Counted from the stretch's first letter, positions 8,203 through 17,042 are shown. The stretch is DNA of 64,000 bases from Burkholderiales bacterium (GCA_026417035.1 JAOAEA010000005.1:41622-105621); one strand, 5' to 3'. Translations and numbers: made by a program. The notes: a model not told the origin generated them from the letters alone.

Positions 8203-9069
8203 ATGGTTCACAGCATGACCGGCTACGCGGCGGTCGCGCGCGAGGTCGCGCTCGGCACCCTAGCGATCGAGGTGCGCAGCGTGAACTCGCGCTTCCTCGA
8301 CCTGCAGTTCCGCATCGCCGAGGACGTGCGCGCCGCCGAGCCGCAACTGCGCGAGCTCGTCGCCGCGGCGGTCGCCCGCGGCAAGGTGGATTTCCGCGTG
8401 AGCTTCACCCCGGCGATCGGCGCGGGGGGCGAGGCGGCGCTCGACCGGCAGGTGCTCGACCGCCTCGCGGCCCTCACCCGCGCGGTGCGCGCCGCGATCC
8501 CCGACGCGCAGCCGCTGCGCGTCTCCGAGGTCCTGCACTGGCCCGGCGTGTTCGGCGAGGATCCGGGCGCGCAGGCGGCGCTGCGCGAGGCGCTCGTCGG
8601 GCTCGCCCGGGAGGCGCTCGCCGAGCTCGCCGCCACGCGGCAGCGCGAGGGCGCCAAGCTCGCCGAGATGATCGCGAGCCGCGTGGCGGCGATACGCGCG
8701 CGCCTCGCCGACATCGCGCCGGCGGTGCCCCAGGCGATCGCCGCCTACCAGGAGAAGCTCGCCGCACGCCTGCGCGAGGTGCTCGCCGGCGGCGAGGAGG
8801 AGCGCATCCGGCAGGAGATCGCGATGTTCGGCGTCAAGATCGACGTCGCCGAGGAGCTCTCCCGCCTCGCCGCGCACCTCGACGAGGTCGAGCGCGTCCT
8901 CGCCAAGGGCGGCCCGGTGGGCAAGCGGCTCGACTTCCTGATGCAGGAGCTCGCGCGCGAAGCGAACACGCTCGGCTCGAAGTCGGTCTCGAAACAGCTC
9001 GCCGATGCGGCGCTCGACTTCAAGCTCGCGATCGAGCAGATGCGCGAGCAGGTGCAGAACCTGGAGTGA
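8203..9069 (+). CDS. yicC: YicC family endoribonuclease-like protein
   Basis: 288-aa YicC-family protein. The N-terminal 'MTGYAAVARE' and 'EVRSVNSRFLDL' and the C-terminal 'GKRLDFLMQELAREANTLG' with 'SKSVSKQLADAALDFKLAIEQMREQVQNLE' are hallmark blocks. The DUF1732 C-terminal domain is intact. YicC of E. coli has been described as an endoribonuclease acting in small RNA decay. The ATG at 8203 gives 'MVHSMTGY'; the internal ATG at 8215 is an alternative start. It leads the plus-strand yicC-gmk-rpoZ-spoT series and diverges from the kinase gene, with a 110-bp intergenic region holding a GCCCC-ATTTTC-GGGGC hairpin at 8144-8159. Confidence 0.93.
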   Translation: MVHSMTGYAAVAREVALGTLAIEVRSVNSRFLDLQFRIAEDVRAAEPQLRELVAAAVARGKVDFRVSFTPAIGAGGEAALDRQVLDRLAALTRAVRAAIPDAQPLRVSEVLHWPGVFGEDPGAQAALREALVGLAREALAELAATRQREGAKLAEMIASRVAAIRARLADIAPAVPQAIAAYQEKLAARLREVLAGGEEERIRQEIAMFGVKIDVAEELSRLAAHLDEVERVLAKGGPVGKRLDFLMQELAREANTLGSKSVSKQLADAALDFKLAIEQMREQVQNLE

Positions 9070-9147
9070 GGGTCGAGGATCCGGGGTTCGGGCCGCGCGT
9101 CCCTCGACCCGCCCACGCCCGTCACCCTTCGATCCCTGAATCCTGAA
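9066..9147. repeat. Degenerate GGATCC/GAATCC repeat tract abutting the gmk start
   Basis: The sequence after the yicC stop reads GGTCGAGGATCCGGGGTTCG, and the stretch ends in TTCGATCCCTGAATCCTGAA immediately before the TTG start of gmk. It is the same degenerate GATCGAGG/GAATCCTGAATCCC family seen around ruvB, the four-helix-bundle gene and ruvC/yebC. It occupies the whole yicC-gmk gap and leaves no Shine-Dalgarno sequence in front of gmk. Confidence 0.6.
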
Positions 9148-9753
9148 TTGAACGGCCTCCTCTTCATCGTCTCGGCGCCCTCCGGCGCGGGCAAGTCCTC
9201 GCTCGTGAACGCGGTGCTCGCGGAAGACCCGCGGCTCGTGCTCTCGATCTCCTACACGACGCGCCCGCCGCGCCCCGCCGAGCGGCACGGGCGCGAATAC
9301 TTCTTCGTGGACCGGGACGCCTTCCTCGCGATGGCCGCCGCAGGCGAGTTCCTCGAGAGCGCCGAGGTGCACGGCAATCTCTACGGCACGTCGCACCGGC
9401 AGATCAGCGAGGTCCGCGCGGGCGGGCGCGACGTCGTGCTCGAGATCGACTGGCAGGGCGCGCAGCAGGTGCGCCGCATCTTCCCCGACGCCATCGGCAT
9501 CTTCATCCTGCCGCCGTCGCTCGCGGAGCTGGAGCGGCGGCTGCGCGGCCGCGGGCAGGACGCGGAGGCGGTCATCCGCGCCCGGCTGGAGGCGGCCGCG
9601 GACGAGATGGGGCATGTGGCCGAGTTCGATTATGTTATTATCAACAACGACTTCGACGACGCGCGGCGCGACCTCGCGGCCGTCGTCCGCGCCTCGCGGC
9701 TGACCCTCGCCCGGCAGAGCGCGCTCCATCCCGAACTGTTCGCGAAGAGATAA
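9148..9753 (+). CDS. gmk: Guanylate kinase
   Basis: 201-aa guanylate kinase (GMP + ATP to GDP + ADP), an essential purine enzyme. The P-loop is '[13 protein letters not shown]' near residue 8. The GMP-binding block is '[23 protein letters not shown]', followed by '[16 protein letters not shown]' and '[13 protein letters not shown]', all characteristic. The start is TTG at 9148-9150. No ATG or GTG precedes it in frame, and the codons before it are repeat sequence, so the TTG and lack of an obvious ribosome binding site are unusual for an essential gene. Translation may depend on coupling with upstream yicC. rpoZ follows 2 bp later. Confidence 0.95.
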   Translation: MNGLLFIVSAPSGAGKSSLVNAVLAEDPRLVLSISYTTRPPRPAERHGREYFFVDRDAFLAMAAAGEFLESAEVHGNLYGTSHRQISEVRAGGRDVVLEIDWQGAQQVRRIFPDAIGIFILPPSLAELERRLRGRGQDAEAVIRARLEAAADEMGHVAEFDYVIINNDFDDARRDLAAVVRASRLTLARQSALHPELFAKR

Positions 9754-9755
9754 CC

Positions 9756-9968
9756 ATGGCCCGCATCACCGTCGACGACTGCCTCAAGCGCATCCCCAAC
9801 CGGTTCCAGATGACGCTCGCCGCCACTTACCGCGCGCGCCAGCTCGCCCACGGCGGCTCGCCGCTCGTCGAGACGCAGCGCGACAAGCCGACCGTCATCG
9901 CGCTGCGCGAGGTGGCGGCCGGCAAGGTGGGCATCGAGATGCTCCAGCGGGTCACCACACTGGGTTGA
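9756..9968 (+). CDS. rpoZ: RNA polymerase omega subunit
   Basis: 70-aa omega subunit, which assists assembly of beta-prime into RNA polymerase and, in other proteobacteria, forms part of the first ppGpp binding site. Family blocks are '[19 protein letters not shown]', 'AATYRARQL' and '[16 protein letters not shown]'. The length is typical for betaproteobacterial omega. It starts 2 bp after the gmk stop and precedes spoT by 69 bp, the standard order linking transcription machinery and (p)ppGpp metabolism. Confidence 0.97.
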   Translation: MARITVDDCLKRIPNRFQMTLAATYRARQLAHGGSPLVETQRDKPTVIALREVAAGKVGIEMLQRVTTLG

Positions 9969-10003
9969 GACCGGACTGCGCCCGCGCCAAGTGCTTCCCC
10001 GAC

Positions 10004-10024
10004 GTGCCGCGGCCCGCGCGGCAC
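10004..10024 (+). promoter_or_regulatory. GC-rich stem-loop in the spoT leader
   Basis: A perfect 8-bp inverted repeat GTGCCGCG / CGCGGCAC with a 5-nt loop (GCCCG) lies in the 69-bp rpoZ-spoT gap, 13 nt before the spoT ATG. No T tract follows, so it is not a standard intrinsic terminator. It could be an attenuating or mRNA-stabilising hairpin; this is inferred only. Confidence 0.4.
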
Positions 10025-10037
10025 GGGGAGCGGGCTC

Positions 10038-12173
10038 ATGCAGGTTGAGCACGCGGGCATCCTCGAAGGGCTGAAGGCGGGGCTCTCCGCCTATCTCAAG
10101 CCGGCCGACCTCGAGCGCATCGAGGAGGCCTACCGGTTCAGCAACGCGGCCCACCGGGGCCAGTTCCGCCAGAGCGGCGAACCGTACATCTCGCACCCCG
10201 TGGCCGTCGCGGGGATCCTCTCGGAGTGGCAGCTCGACGCGCAGACGCTCGCCGCGGCGCTCCTGCACGACGTGATGGAGGACAGCCACGTCTCGAAGGA
10301 CGAGCTCGCCGCGCGCTTCGGCAAGCCGGTCGCCGAGCTCGTCGACGGCGTCTCCAAGCTCGACCGGATCGAGTTCCAGTCGGCCCAGGAAGCGCAGGCC
10401 GAGAACTTCCGCAAGATGCTGCTCGCGATGGCGCGCGACGTACGCGTCATCCTCATCAAGCTCGCCGACCGCCTGCACAACATGCGCACGCTGGACGCGG
10501 TCAGCCCCGCCAAGCGCCGACGCATCGCGAAGGAGACCGTCGAGATCTACGCGCCGATCGCGAGCCGCCTCGGCCTCGACTCGCTCTACCGCGAGCTGCA
10601 GGACCTCGCGTTCAAGCACACCTACCCGCTGCGCTACCGCGTGCTCGCCAAGGCGATCCGCTCGGCGCGCGGCAACCGCCGCGAGGTGGTGGGCAAGATC
10701 GCCGAGGGCATCAAGGGCCGGCTCGCCGAGGCGAAGATCGAGGCGACGGTGCAGGGCCGCGAGAAGCACCTCTTCTCGATCTACCGCAAGATGGTCGAGA
10801 AGAACCTCTCGTTCTCCGAGGTGCTCGACATCTACGGCTTCCGCGTGATCGTCAACGACACCCCGTCCTGCTACCTCGCCCTCGGCGCGCTGCACTCGCT
10901 CTACAAGCCGGTGCCGGGCAAGTTCAAGGACTACATCGCGATCCCGAAGGCGAACGGCTACCAGTCGCTGCACACGACGCTCATCGGCCCCTACGGCACC
11001 CCGGTGGAAGTGCAGATCCGCACCTGGGACATGAACCGCATCGCCGAGACCGGCGTCGCCTCGCACTGGCTCTACAAGGACGACCAGGCGGTGAGCGAGG
11101 TGCAGCAGCGCACCCACCGCTGGCTGCAGTCGCTCGTCGAGATCCAGAACGCGAGCGGCGACCCGGCGGAATTCCTCGAGCACGTGAAGGTGGATCTCTT
11201 CCCCGACGAGGTGTACGTCTTCACGCCGAAGGGCAAGATCATGTCCATGCCGCGCGGCGCGACGCCGGTGGACTTCGCCTACGCGGTGCACACCGACATC
11301 GGCAACCGCTGCATCGCGGCGAAGGTGAACTACGAGCTGGTGCCGCTGCGCACCGAGCTGAAGAACGGCGACCGCGTCGAGATCGTCACCGCGGCGCACG
11401 CGCACCCCAACCCGGCCTGGCTCTCCTACGTCAAGACCGGCAAGGCGCGCTCGCAGATCCGCCATTTCCTGAAGACGATGCAGCTCGAGGAATCGACCGC
11501 GCTCGGCGAGCGGCTGCTCGCGCAGGCGCTGCGCGCGCTCGGCGCCGACCCGTCGGCGCTCGGCCCCTGGCGCTGGGAGCGGCTCACGCGCGACGCGGGC
11601 GCGAAGTCGCGGCAGGAGATCCTCGCCGACATCGGCCTCGGCAAGCGGCTCGCGGCGATCGTCGCGCGGCAGCTGCTCGCGGTCGCCGAGCAGACCGCGG
11701 CCGAGCCGCGTCAGGCGAGCGCGATCACGGTGCGCGGCTCCGAGGGCATCGCGGTGCAGTTCGCGCGCTGCTGCCGCCCGATCCCGGGCGACCCGATCAT
11801 CGGCTTCATCAAGAAGGGCCAGGGGCTGGTCGTGCACACCCACGACTGCCCGACGGCGCAGAAGTCGCGCACCGACCCGGAGAAGTGGATCGACGTCGAC
11901 TGGGATCCGGACACGGCGCGCATGTTCGACGTCGGCATCCGCGTCGTCGCCGCCAACCAGCGCGGCGTGCTCGCCAAGGTGGCCGCGGCGATCGCCGAGG
12001 CCGGCTCCAACATCGACAACGTCAGCATGGACGAGGAGCGCGGCCTCTACACGGCGATGCAGTTCACGCTGCAGGTGCAGAACCGCCTGCACCTCGCGCA
12101 GGTCATGCGGGGCCTGCGGCGCATCCCCGAGGTCGTGCGGATGAGCCGCACGAAGGACCGCGTCCGCGAGTAG
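10038..12173 (+). CDS. spoT: Bifunctional (p)ppGpp synthetase/hydrolase, RelA/SpoT family
   Basis: 711-aa long RSH protein that makes and degrades (p)ppGpp. The N-terminal hydrolase domain has the His and His-Asp metal ligands in 'YISHPVAVAG' and 'LLHDVMED' and a later 'KLADRLHNMRTL'. The synthetase domain includes 'HLFSIYRKM', 'DIYGFRVIV' and the 'DYIAIPKANGYQSLHTT' pyrophosphotransfer block. The regulatory part has a TGS domain ('VYVFTPKGKIMSMPRGATPVDFAY'), a conserved-cysteine region ('ARCCRPIPGDPIIGF') and a C-terminal ACT domain ('ANQRGVLAKVAAAIAEAG'). Both catalytic cores look intact, consistent with a bifunctional enzyme. It is the last gene of the yicC-gmk-rpoZ-spoT series. Confidence 0.96.
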   Translation: MQVEHAGILEGLKAGLSAYLKPADLERIEEAYRFSNAAHRGQFRQSGEPYISHPVAVAGILSEWQLDAQTLAAALLHDVMEDSHVSKDELAARFGKPVAELVDGVSKLDRIEFQSAQEAQAENFRKMLLAMARDVRVILIKLADRLHNMRTLDAVSPAKRRRIAKETVEIYAPIASRLGLDSLYRELQDLAFKHTYPLRYRVLAKAIRSARGNRREVVGKIAEGIKGRLAEAKIEATVQGREKHLFSIYRKMVEKNLSFSEVLDIYGFRVIVNDTPSCYLALGALHSLYKPVPGKFKDYIAIPKANGYQSLHTTLIGPYGTPVEVQIRTWDMNRIAETGVASHWLYKDDQAVSEVQQRTHRWLQSLVEIQNASGDPAEFLEHVKVDLFPDEVYVFTPKGKIMSMPRGATPVDFAYAVHTDIGNRCIAAKVNYELVPLRTELKNGDRVEIVTAAHAHPNPAWLSYVKTGKARSQIRHFLKTMQLEESTALGERLLAQALRALGADPSALGPWRWERLTRDAGAKSRQEILADIGLGKRLAAIVARQLLAVAEQTAAEPRQASAITVRGSEGIAVQFARCCRPIPGDPIIGFIKKGQGLVVHTHDCPTAQKSRTDPEKWIDVDWDPDTARMFDVGIRVVAANQRGVLAKVAAAIAEAGSNIDNVSMDEERGLYTAMQFTLQVQNRLHLAQVMRGLRRIPEVVRMSRTKDRVRE

Positions 12174-12195
12174 CCGCGCGCGGGGGACCGGCCAC

Positions 12196-12714
12196 TCAGG
12201 CCGGCGCGACGGCGACGCGCTTGTCCGCGAACGGCGTGCCGGCCTGGCCGACGAGCTGCACGTCGCCGGCGAGCTCGCCGCCCTCGGCGATGACGAGCTT
12301 CGCGTAACGGATCTTGCCGGTCACCTTGCCGGTCGCGTGCACCACCAGCCGCCTGCGCGCCGTGAGCTCGCCCTGGAACGTGCCGCGGATCTCGGCGACG
12401 TCCACGCCCACGGTCCCGGCGTAGGCGCCTTGCTCCGCGATCTGGATCTCGCGGCTGTCCATGGTCGCCTCGACCCGCCCCTCGACGACCAGGGTGTCGC
12501 AGTCGGTGATCTCGACGCCCTTCAGCTTGATGTTCGGGCCGACGATGAGCTTGCTCCCGCGGGCGTCCGCCGCGGCTTCGGGCGCAGCCGCGATGGCGCC
12601 GGGCACGTCCTCCTTCTTCGGCTCGCCGGCCGTGCCGGAGGACGTGTAGGGGGCGAAGCGCGTCTCGCGCGAGAGCGTCGCGTCCTTGTTGAAGAGCCTT
12701 TCCTTGCCGAGCAT
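12196..12714 (-). CDS. Bactofilin (polymer-forming cytoskeletal protein)
   Basis: 172-aa bactofilin-domain protein. After a ~55-residue low-complexity N terminus comes the beta-helix core: 'SKLIVGPNIKLKGVEITDCDTLVVEGRVEATMDSREIQI', 'GAYAGTVGVDVAEIRGTFQGELTARRRLVVHATGKVTGKIRYAKLVIAEGG', with the regular G-x-hydrophobic spacing and the 'GxxxG' pattern of the family. Bactofilins self-assemble into cytoplasmic, membrane-associated filaments used in morphogenesis or localisation. The start is the ATG at 12712-12714; upstream codons are unrelated. It is convergent with spoT, with only 22 bp between stop codons. The 286 bp on its 5' side hold no gene that I can support. Confidence 0.9.
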   Translation of the reverse strand: MLGKERLFNKDATLSRETRFAPYTSSGTAGEPKKEDVPGAIAAAPEAAADARGSKLIVGPNIKLKGVEITDCDTLVVEGRVEATMDSREIQIAEQGAYAGTVGVDVAEIRGTFQGELTARRRLVVHATGKVTGKIRYAKLVIAEGGELAGDVQLVGQAGTPFADKRVAVAPA

Positions 12715-13000
12715 GGTGCCTCCCTGGGCTGCGCGCGTGGCGGAGCCCGCGCCTACGCAAGGGCCGTACCCGCGCCCAGGATCGCGCCGCAACACCGTGA
12801 AAGCACGGGAGAAACGCCGCCGCGGCCGTGCGCGCGGCCAAGGCGGCGGCGTCGCCGGCTCCCGACGGCCGGTGCCGCGCACCGCGCGAAGCGGCTGTTC
12901 TGGCGGACATTGCCCCGTCGGCGCCCGCCGACAGCGCGCCGAGGCCGGATCGCCGCAGCCGGCGTAAGCTTCGCGCGCGAGGAGCGGAACCGGAGCGACG

Positions 13001-13798
13001 ATGGAAAGGATCGAGACGAACGGCGTGCGCCTGAACTGCGTCATCGAGGGCCAGGGGCCGTGGCTCGCGATGAGCCACTCGCTCGCCTGCAACCTCTCGA
13101 TGTGGGACGCGGAGGCCGCGCGCCTCGCGACGCGGTTCCGGGTGCTGCGCTTCGACACGCGCGGCCACGGCGCGAGCGACGCGCCGCCCGGACCCTACTC
13201 CCTCGAGATGCTCGCCGACGACGTGAGGGGGCTCTTCGACGCGCTCGGCATCCGCGAAGCGCATTGGGTGGGCCTGTCCATGGGCGGCATGATCGGCCAG
13301 ACGTTCGCGCTGCGCCATCCCGGCAGGCTCGCGAGCCTGGTGCTCGCGGACACCACGAGCCGCTACCCGAAGGAAGCCTGGCCGGTGTGGCAGGAGCGCA
13401 TCGCGCTCGCGCAGGCGCAGGGGATGGAGCCGCTCGTCGCGCCGACCCTCGAGCGCTGGTTCACGGCGCCCTTCCGCGCCGCGCACCCCGAGCGGGTGGC
13501 ACCGATCGCACAGGCGATCCGCGCCACCCCGGTCGCCGGCTATGTCGGCTGCAGCCACGCGATCCCGAAGATCGACCTCACCGCGCGGCTGAAGGAAATC
13601 GCCGTGCCGACGCTCGTCCTCGTCGGCGAAGAGGATCCGGGAACGCCGGTTGCGATGGCACGGGAGATCCACGAGGCGATGCCCGGCTCCGAGCTCGTCG
13701 TGATACCGGGCGCGGCGCACCTTGCGAACGTCGAGCAGCCGGCGGCGTTCGGCGCGGCGCTCGAGCGGTTCTACGCGCGCGTGCTCGGCGGCGCCTGA
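13001..13798 (+). CDS. Alpha/beta hydrolase, 3-oxoadipate enol-lactonase-like
   Basis: 265-aa alpha/beta-hydrolase of the PcaD type. The nucleophile elbow is 'GLSMGGMIGQ' with Ser at about residue 95. Preceding blocks are 'LAMSHSLACNLSMW' and 'FDTRGHGASDAP'. The acid lies near 'VLVGEEDPGTPV' and the His in 'IPGAAHLANVEQP'. The overall pattern is that of 3-oxoadipate enol-lactonase in the beta-ketoadipate pathway. No other pca genes are nearby, so a different ester or lactone is possible. The start ATG at 13001 is preceded by a purine-rich GGAGCGG. Free-standing; the convergent neighbour is the DUF2147 gene. Confidence 0.85.
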   Translation: MERIETNGVRLNCVIEGQGPWLAMSHSLACNLSMWDAEAARLATRFRVLRFDTRGHGASDAPPGPYSLEMLADDVRGLFDALGIREAHWVGLSMGGMIGQTFALRHPGRLASLVLADTTSRYPKEAWPVWQERIALAQAQGMEPLVAPTLERWFTAPFRAAHPERVAPIAQAIRATPVAGYVGCSHAIPKIDLTARLKEIAVPTLVLVGEEDPGTPVAMAREIHEAMPGSELVVIPGAAHLANVEQPAAFGAALERFYARVLGGA

Positions 13799-13847
13799 AG
13801 CCGGCCTGACGCCGTGGCCGCCGCTGGCCGCGGCGGCACCCCGCCGG

Positions 13848-14288
13848 CTACTCCCGCACCCAGACCTGCGTGCGGCCAAGGAGCGAGAAGCCGATGAAGC
13901 CGCGCACCTCGAGCTTCCTCCCTTCGTCCGCGAGCCGCAGCCTCGCCCGGTAGATCCGGCCGTTGTTGGGGTCGAGGATCTCGCCGCCGGTCCACTCGTC
14001 GCCGTCCGGCTTCAGCCCCCAAAGGATCTGCATGCCGGTGATCGGCTCGCCCTTGCGGGCGCCCTCACACTTGTCGCACCGGGGGTTCGGATCCTCGCCC
14101 GGCTTGCGGAAGAGCTTCTCGATGGTCCCGGAGAGCACGCCGCCGCCGTCCGCGGCGATGCGCACCAGTGCCTTCGGCTCCCCGGAGGCGTCGTCGATGG
14201 TCTTCCAGGTTCCCGCGGGCGTGGGCGCCTGTGCGTGCGCGAGCGAGGCCGCGACGGCCAGCGTGAGGACGGGAAGAAGCCGCGTCAT
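13848..14288 (-). CDS. DUF2147 family exported protein
   Basis: 146-aa protein with an N-terminal signal peptide ('MTRLLPVLTLAVAASLAHAQA', cleavage predicted after the Ala-x-Ala near residue 20). It is followed by the DUF2147 pattern: 'GTWKTIDDASGEPKALVRI', 'GTIEKLF', a 'CDKC' pair, 'ITGMQILWGLKPDGDEWTGGEILDPNNGRIYRARLRL' and 'FIGFSLLGRTQVWVRE'. The family consists of small periplasmic or outer-membrane-associated beta-rich proteins of unknown function. The CxxC pair could form a disulfide or bind metal. Divergent from the MarR regulator, with a strong promoter region between them. Confidence 0.88.
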   Translation of the reverse strand: MTRLLPVLTLAVAASLAHAQAPTPAGTWKTIDDASGEPKALVRIAADGGGVLSGTIEKLFRKPGEDPNPRCDKCEGARKGEPITGMQILWGLKPDGDEWTGGEILDPNNGRIYRARLRLADEGRKLEVRGFIGFSLLGRTQVWVRE

Positions 14289-14350
14289 GGGGTCACCTCC
14301 GGCCGCGCATCCTATGCCGGGCGGCGCGGCGGCTCAACCCGGGGCGGCGG

Positions 14351-14389
14351 TTGACGCATTCATTGAGGCCTCATATATTGAGGTCTCAA
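14351..14389 (+). promoter_or_regulatory. Sigma-70 promoter with two tandem MarR-type operators
   Basis: A near-consensus promoter TTGACG (14351-14356), 17-bp spacer, TATATT (14374-14379) faces the MarR gene. Two palindromes, TGAGGCCTCA (14364-14373) and TGAGGTCTCA (14379-14388), are spaced 15 bp centre to centre. The first sits between the -35 and -10 hexamers and the second overlaps and follows the -10. This is the layout expected for autorepression by the adjacent MarR protein. That MarR binds here is inferred. The region also lies upstream of the divergent DUF2147 gene. Confidence 0.78.
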
Positions 14390-14455
14390 TCATGTGGGTG
14401 CCGCCGCCGGGCGCCGCCGCGCGGCCGGGCCCGGCGAGCCGGCGGAGAGCCGCGA

Positions 14456-14980
14456 ATGAGCGCCACGGATTCCCTGGACGCGCCGGTGGACCGCGAGTCC
14501 CGGCTGAAGGACAGCGACCACGAGGCGCTGCGGCTCTGGCTGCGGCTCCTGACCTGCACCAACCTCGTCGAGGGCGCGGTGCGCAGCGAGCTGCGGCGCG
14601 AGTTCGACTGCACGCTGCCGCGGTTCGACCTGATGGCGCAGCTCGAGCGTCATCCCGAAGGGCTGCGCATGGGCGAGCTCTCCCGGCGCCTGATGGTCAC
14701 CGGCGGCAACGTGACCGGCATCACCGACCAGCTGGTCCGCGAAGGGCTCGTCACCCGCGAGGCACCGCCGGACGACCGCCGCGCCTTCGTCGTGCGCCTG
14801 ACCCCCGCGGGGCGCAGGAGCTTCCAGCGCATGGCGCAGGCGCACGAGCGCTGGGTGATCGGGCTCTTCGGCGCGCTTTCGGCCAGCGAGCGCCGCAGCC
14901 TGTACGCGCTGCTCGCGAAGCTGAAGGCCGGCGTGCTCGCCGCGACGCAGCGGGCCGACGAAGGCGAGGACGCGACGTAG
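14456..14980 (+). CDS. MarR family transcriptional regulator
   Basis: 174-aa winged-helix MarR protein. The HTH spans 'GLRMGELSRRLMVTGGNVTGITDQLVREGLVTRE', and the wing includes 'PPDDRRAFVVRLTPAGRRSF'. It resembles regulators of aromatic acyl-CoA degradation operons (for example the 2-aminobenzoate and hydroxycinnamate regulators), which are released from DNA by CoA thioesters; the ligand here is inferred. The start is the ATG at 14456; a longer in-frame start at 14351 would begin within the promoter and is rejected. It heads the dienelactone hydrolase, acyl-CoA dehydrogenase and CoA ligase genes. Two matching palindromes lie in its promoter. Confidence 0.9.
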   Translation: MSATDSLDAPVDRESRLKDSDHEALRLWLRLLTCTNLVEGAVRSELRREFDCTLPRFDLMAQLERHPEGLRMGELSRRLMVTGGNVTGITDQLVREGLVTREAPPDDRRAFVVRLTPAGRRSFQRMAQAHERWVIGLFGALSASERRSLYALLAKLKAGVLAATQRADEGEDAT

Positions 14981-15064
14981 CAGCGCGTCCGAGGTCGATG
15001 GAGCAGGCGTGCTGGGCGGGGCGCGGGACACGGGCCGCCGCGGCGGCCGGATCGGGAGCGGAGC

Positions 15065-15763
15065 ATGAACGCGAGCTGGATCGACATCGACGTGGGCGAA
15101 GGCGGACGCGCGAGCGGCTATCTCTCGCTCCCGCCCACGGGCGCCGGACCGGGGATCCTCCTCGTGCAGGAGATCTTCGGCGTGAACGCGCACATCCGCG
15201 CCGTCGCCGACCAGTACGCCATGGACGGCTTCGTCGTGCTCGCGCCCGACGTCTTCTGGCGCGCCGAGCCGCGCGTCGACCTCGGCTACGGCGACGCCGA
15301 CCGTGAGAAGGGTTTCGCCCTGCTCAAGCAGCTCGACTTCGGGCGGGCGGTCGCGGACCTCGCGGCGGCGGTCGCGGCGCTGCGCGCCCGGCCCGAGTGC
15401 ACCGGCAAGGTGGCCTCGCTCGGGTTCTGCATGGGCGGCCTGCTCGCCTACCTCTGCGCCGCGGATGCGGGTGTCGACGCGGCGGTCTGCTACTACGGCG
15501 GCGGCATCCCCGACCGGCTCGCGGCGGCGCCGCGGATCCGGGTGCCGGTGCTCTTCCACTTCGCGGCGGAGGACGCCCACATCCCCCTGGCGGGCGTGGA
15601 GAAGGTGAAAGTCGAGTTCGCGCAGCACCCGGGCAGCGCGGTGCACGTCTACGCGGGCGTCGGCCACGGGTTCAACTGCTGGGCGCGCGCGGCCTACAAC
15701 CAGGCGGCGGCCGCGCTCGCGAGGGGGCGGTCGCTCGCGTTCCTCGCGACCACGATCGCCTGA
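15065..15763 (+). CDS. Dienelactone hydrolase family protein
   Basis: 232-aa dienelactone hydrolase. The Cys nucleophile is in '[11 protein letters not shown]' (about residue 121), the Glu in 'VQEIFGVN' (about 36), the Asp in 'AAEDAHIP' and the His in 'GVGHGFNCW', giving the Cys-Asp-His triad and the Glu switch of carboxymethylenebutenolidase-type enzymes. These open enol-lactone rings in aromatic degradation. It starts 84 bp after marR and is followed by the acyl-CoA dehydrogenase 34 bp later, which fits a role in ring-cleavage product processing, although no ring-cleavage enzyme is encoded here. Confidence 0.9.
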   Translation: MNASWIDIDVGEGGRASGYLSLPPTGAGPGILLVQEIFGVNAHIRAVADQYAMDGFVVLAPDVFWRAEPRVDLGYGDADREKGFALLKQLDFGRAVADLAAAVAALRARPECTGKVASLGFCMGGLLAYLCAADAGVDAAVCYYGGGIPDRLAAAPRIRVPVLFHFAAEDAHIPLAGVEKVKVEFAQHPGSAVHVYAGVGHGFNCWARAAYNQAAAALARGRSLAFLATTIA

Positions 15764-15797
15764 CGCGCCGCTGCGCCCTTCCTGGGGGACCCTGCCC

Positions 15798-16964
15798 ATG
15801 AGCGACACGAGCTACCTCGACTGGCCCTTCTTCGACGAGGCGCACCGCGGGCTCGCGGCCGGGCTGCGCGCCTGGGCCGGCGAGCACGTCGGCCGGCTCG
15901 CGCACGACGCGGACGTCGACGCGCAGTGCCGCGGCCTCGTCGCGCGGCTCGGAGAAGCGGGCTGGCTAGGCTACTGCGTGCCGGGGGCGTTCGGCGGGCG
16001 GCTGCCGGCGCTCGACTCGCGCTCGCTCTGCCTCGCCCGGGAGACGCTCGCCTATCACGACGGCCTCGCCGACTTCGCGTTCGCGATGCAGGGCCTCGGC
16101 TCGGGCGCGATCTCGATCGCCGGCTCGCCGGAGCTGCAGCGCCGCTACCTGCCGCGGGTCGCGCGCGGCGAGGCGATCGCCGCGTTCGCCCTATCCGAGC
16201 CCGACGCCGGGTCGGACGTCGCCGCGATGTCCACGACCGCGCGGCCCGACGGCGACGGCTACCGCCTCGACGGCGTGAAGACGTGGATCTCGAACGGCGG
16301 CATCGCCGATTTCTACACGGTGTTCGCCCGCACCGAGGAGGCCCCGGGCGCGCGCGGCATCAGCGCCTTCGTGGTGGACGCCGCGACCCCCGGGCTCGAG
16401 ATCGCCCAGCGCATCGACGTGATCGCACCGCACCCGCTCGCGACGCTCAGGTTCGCGAACTGCCGCGTGCGCGCGTCGCAGCGCCTCGGCGCGCCCGGCG
16501 AGGGTTTCAAGGTGGCGATGCGAACGCTCGACATCTTCCGCGCGTCGGTGGCCGCGGCCGCGCTCGGCTTCGCCCGCCGGGCGCTCGACGAGGCGATCGC
16601 GCGCGCCAGGGCGCGCACGATGTTCGGGCAGACGCTCGCCGACTTCCAGCTGACGCAGGCCGCGATCGCCGAGATGGCGACCGCGATCGACGCGGCGGCA
16701 CTGCTCACCTACCGCGCCGCGTGGCTGCGCGACGCGAAGGGCGGCCGCGCGACGCGCGAGGCCGCCATGGCCAAGATGGTCGCGACCGAGGAGGCGCAGA
16801 AGGTGATCGACCGCGCGGTGCAGGTCTTCGGCGGCATCGGCGTCACCTCCGGCCACCCGGTGGAGCGGCTCTACCGCGAGATCCGCTCGCTGCGGATCTA
16901 CGAAGGCGCGACCGAGGTGCAGAAGCTCGTCATCGCGAGGGAGACGCTGAAGGGCGCGGGCTGA
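15798..16964 (+). CDS. Acyl-CoA dehydrogenase
   Basis: 388-aa FAD-dependent acyl-CoA dehydrogenase. The family blocks are '[16 protein letters not shown]' (FAD/substrate site), '[19 protein letters not shown]', '[15 protein letters not shown]', '[39 protein letters not shown]'. The C-terminal 'YEGATEVQ' carries the Glu position that acts as catalytic base in most members. The substrate is not determinable; the context (aryl-CoA ligase and MarR) suggests a CoA thioester from aromatic or alicyclic acid breakdown. It is the third gene of the MarR-led cluster. Confidence 0.92.
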   Translation: MSDTSYLDWPFFDEAHRGLAAGLRAWAGEHVGRLAHDADVDAQCRGLVARLGEAGWLGYCVPGAFGGRLPALDSRSLCLARETLAYHDGLADFAFAMQGLGSGAISIAGSPELQRRYLPRVARGEAIAAFALSEPDAGSDVAAMSTTARPDGDGYRLDGVKTWISNGGIADFYTVFARTEEAPGARGISAFVVDAATPGLEIAQRIDVIAPHPLATLRFANCRVRASQRLGAPGEGFKVAMRTLDIFRASVAAAALGFARRALDEAIARARARTMFGQTLADFQLTQAAIAEMATAIDAAALLTYRAAWLRDAKGGRATREAAMAKMVATEEAQKVIDRAVQVFGGIGVTSGHPVERLYREIRSLRIYEGATEVQKLVIARETLKGAG

Positions 16965-17042
16965 GCGCGCATGGCGCCGACGCCCGCGCGGCGCGGCGAA
17001 CGCTCGCGCGGAGGAGAACGACCGATCCGATGAGGTGAACCC

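Noticed and set aside
10004..10024. Intrinsic terminator between rpoZ and spoT
   Set aside because: The stem is perfect but no T tract follows and the next gene is in the same orientation 13 nt later; it is kept only as a leader stem-loop.
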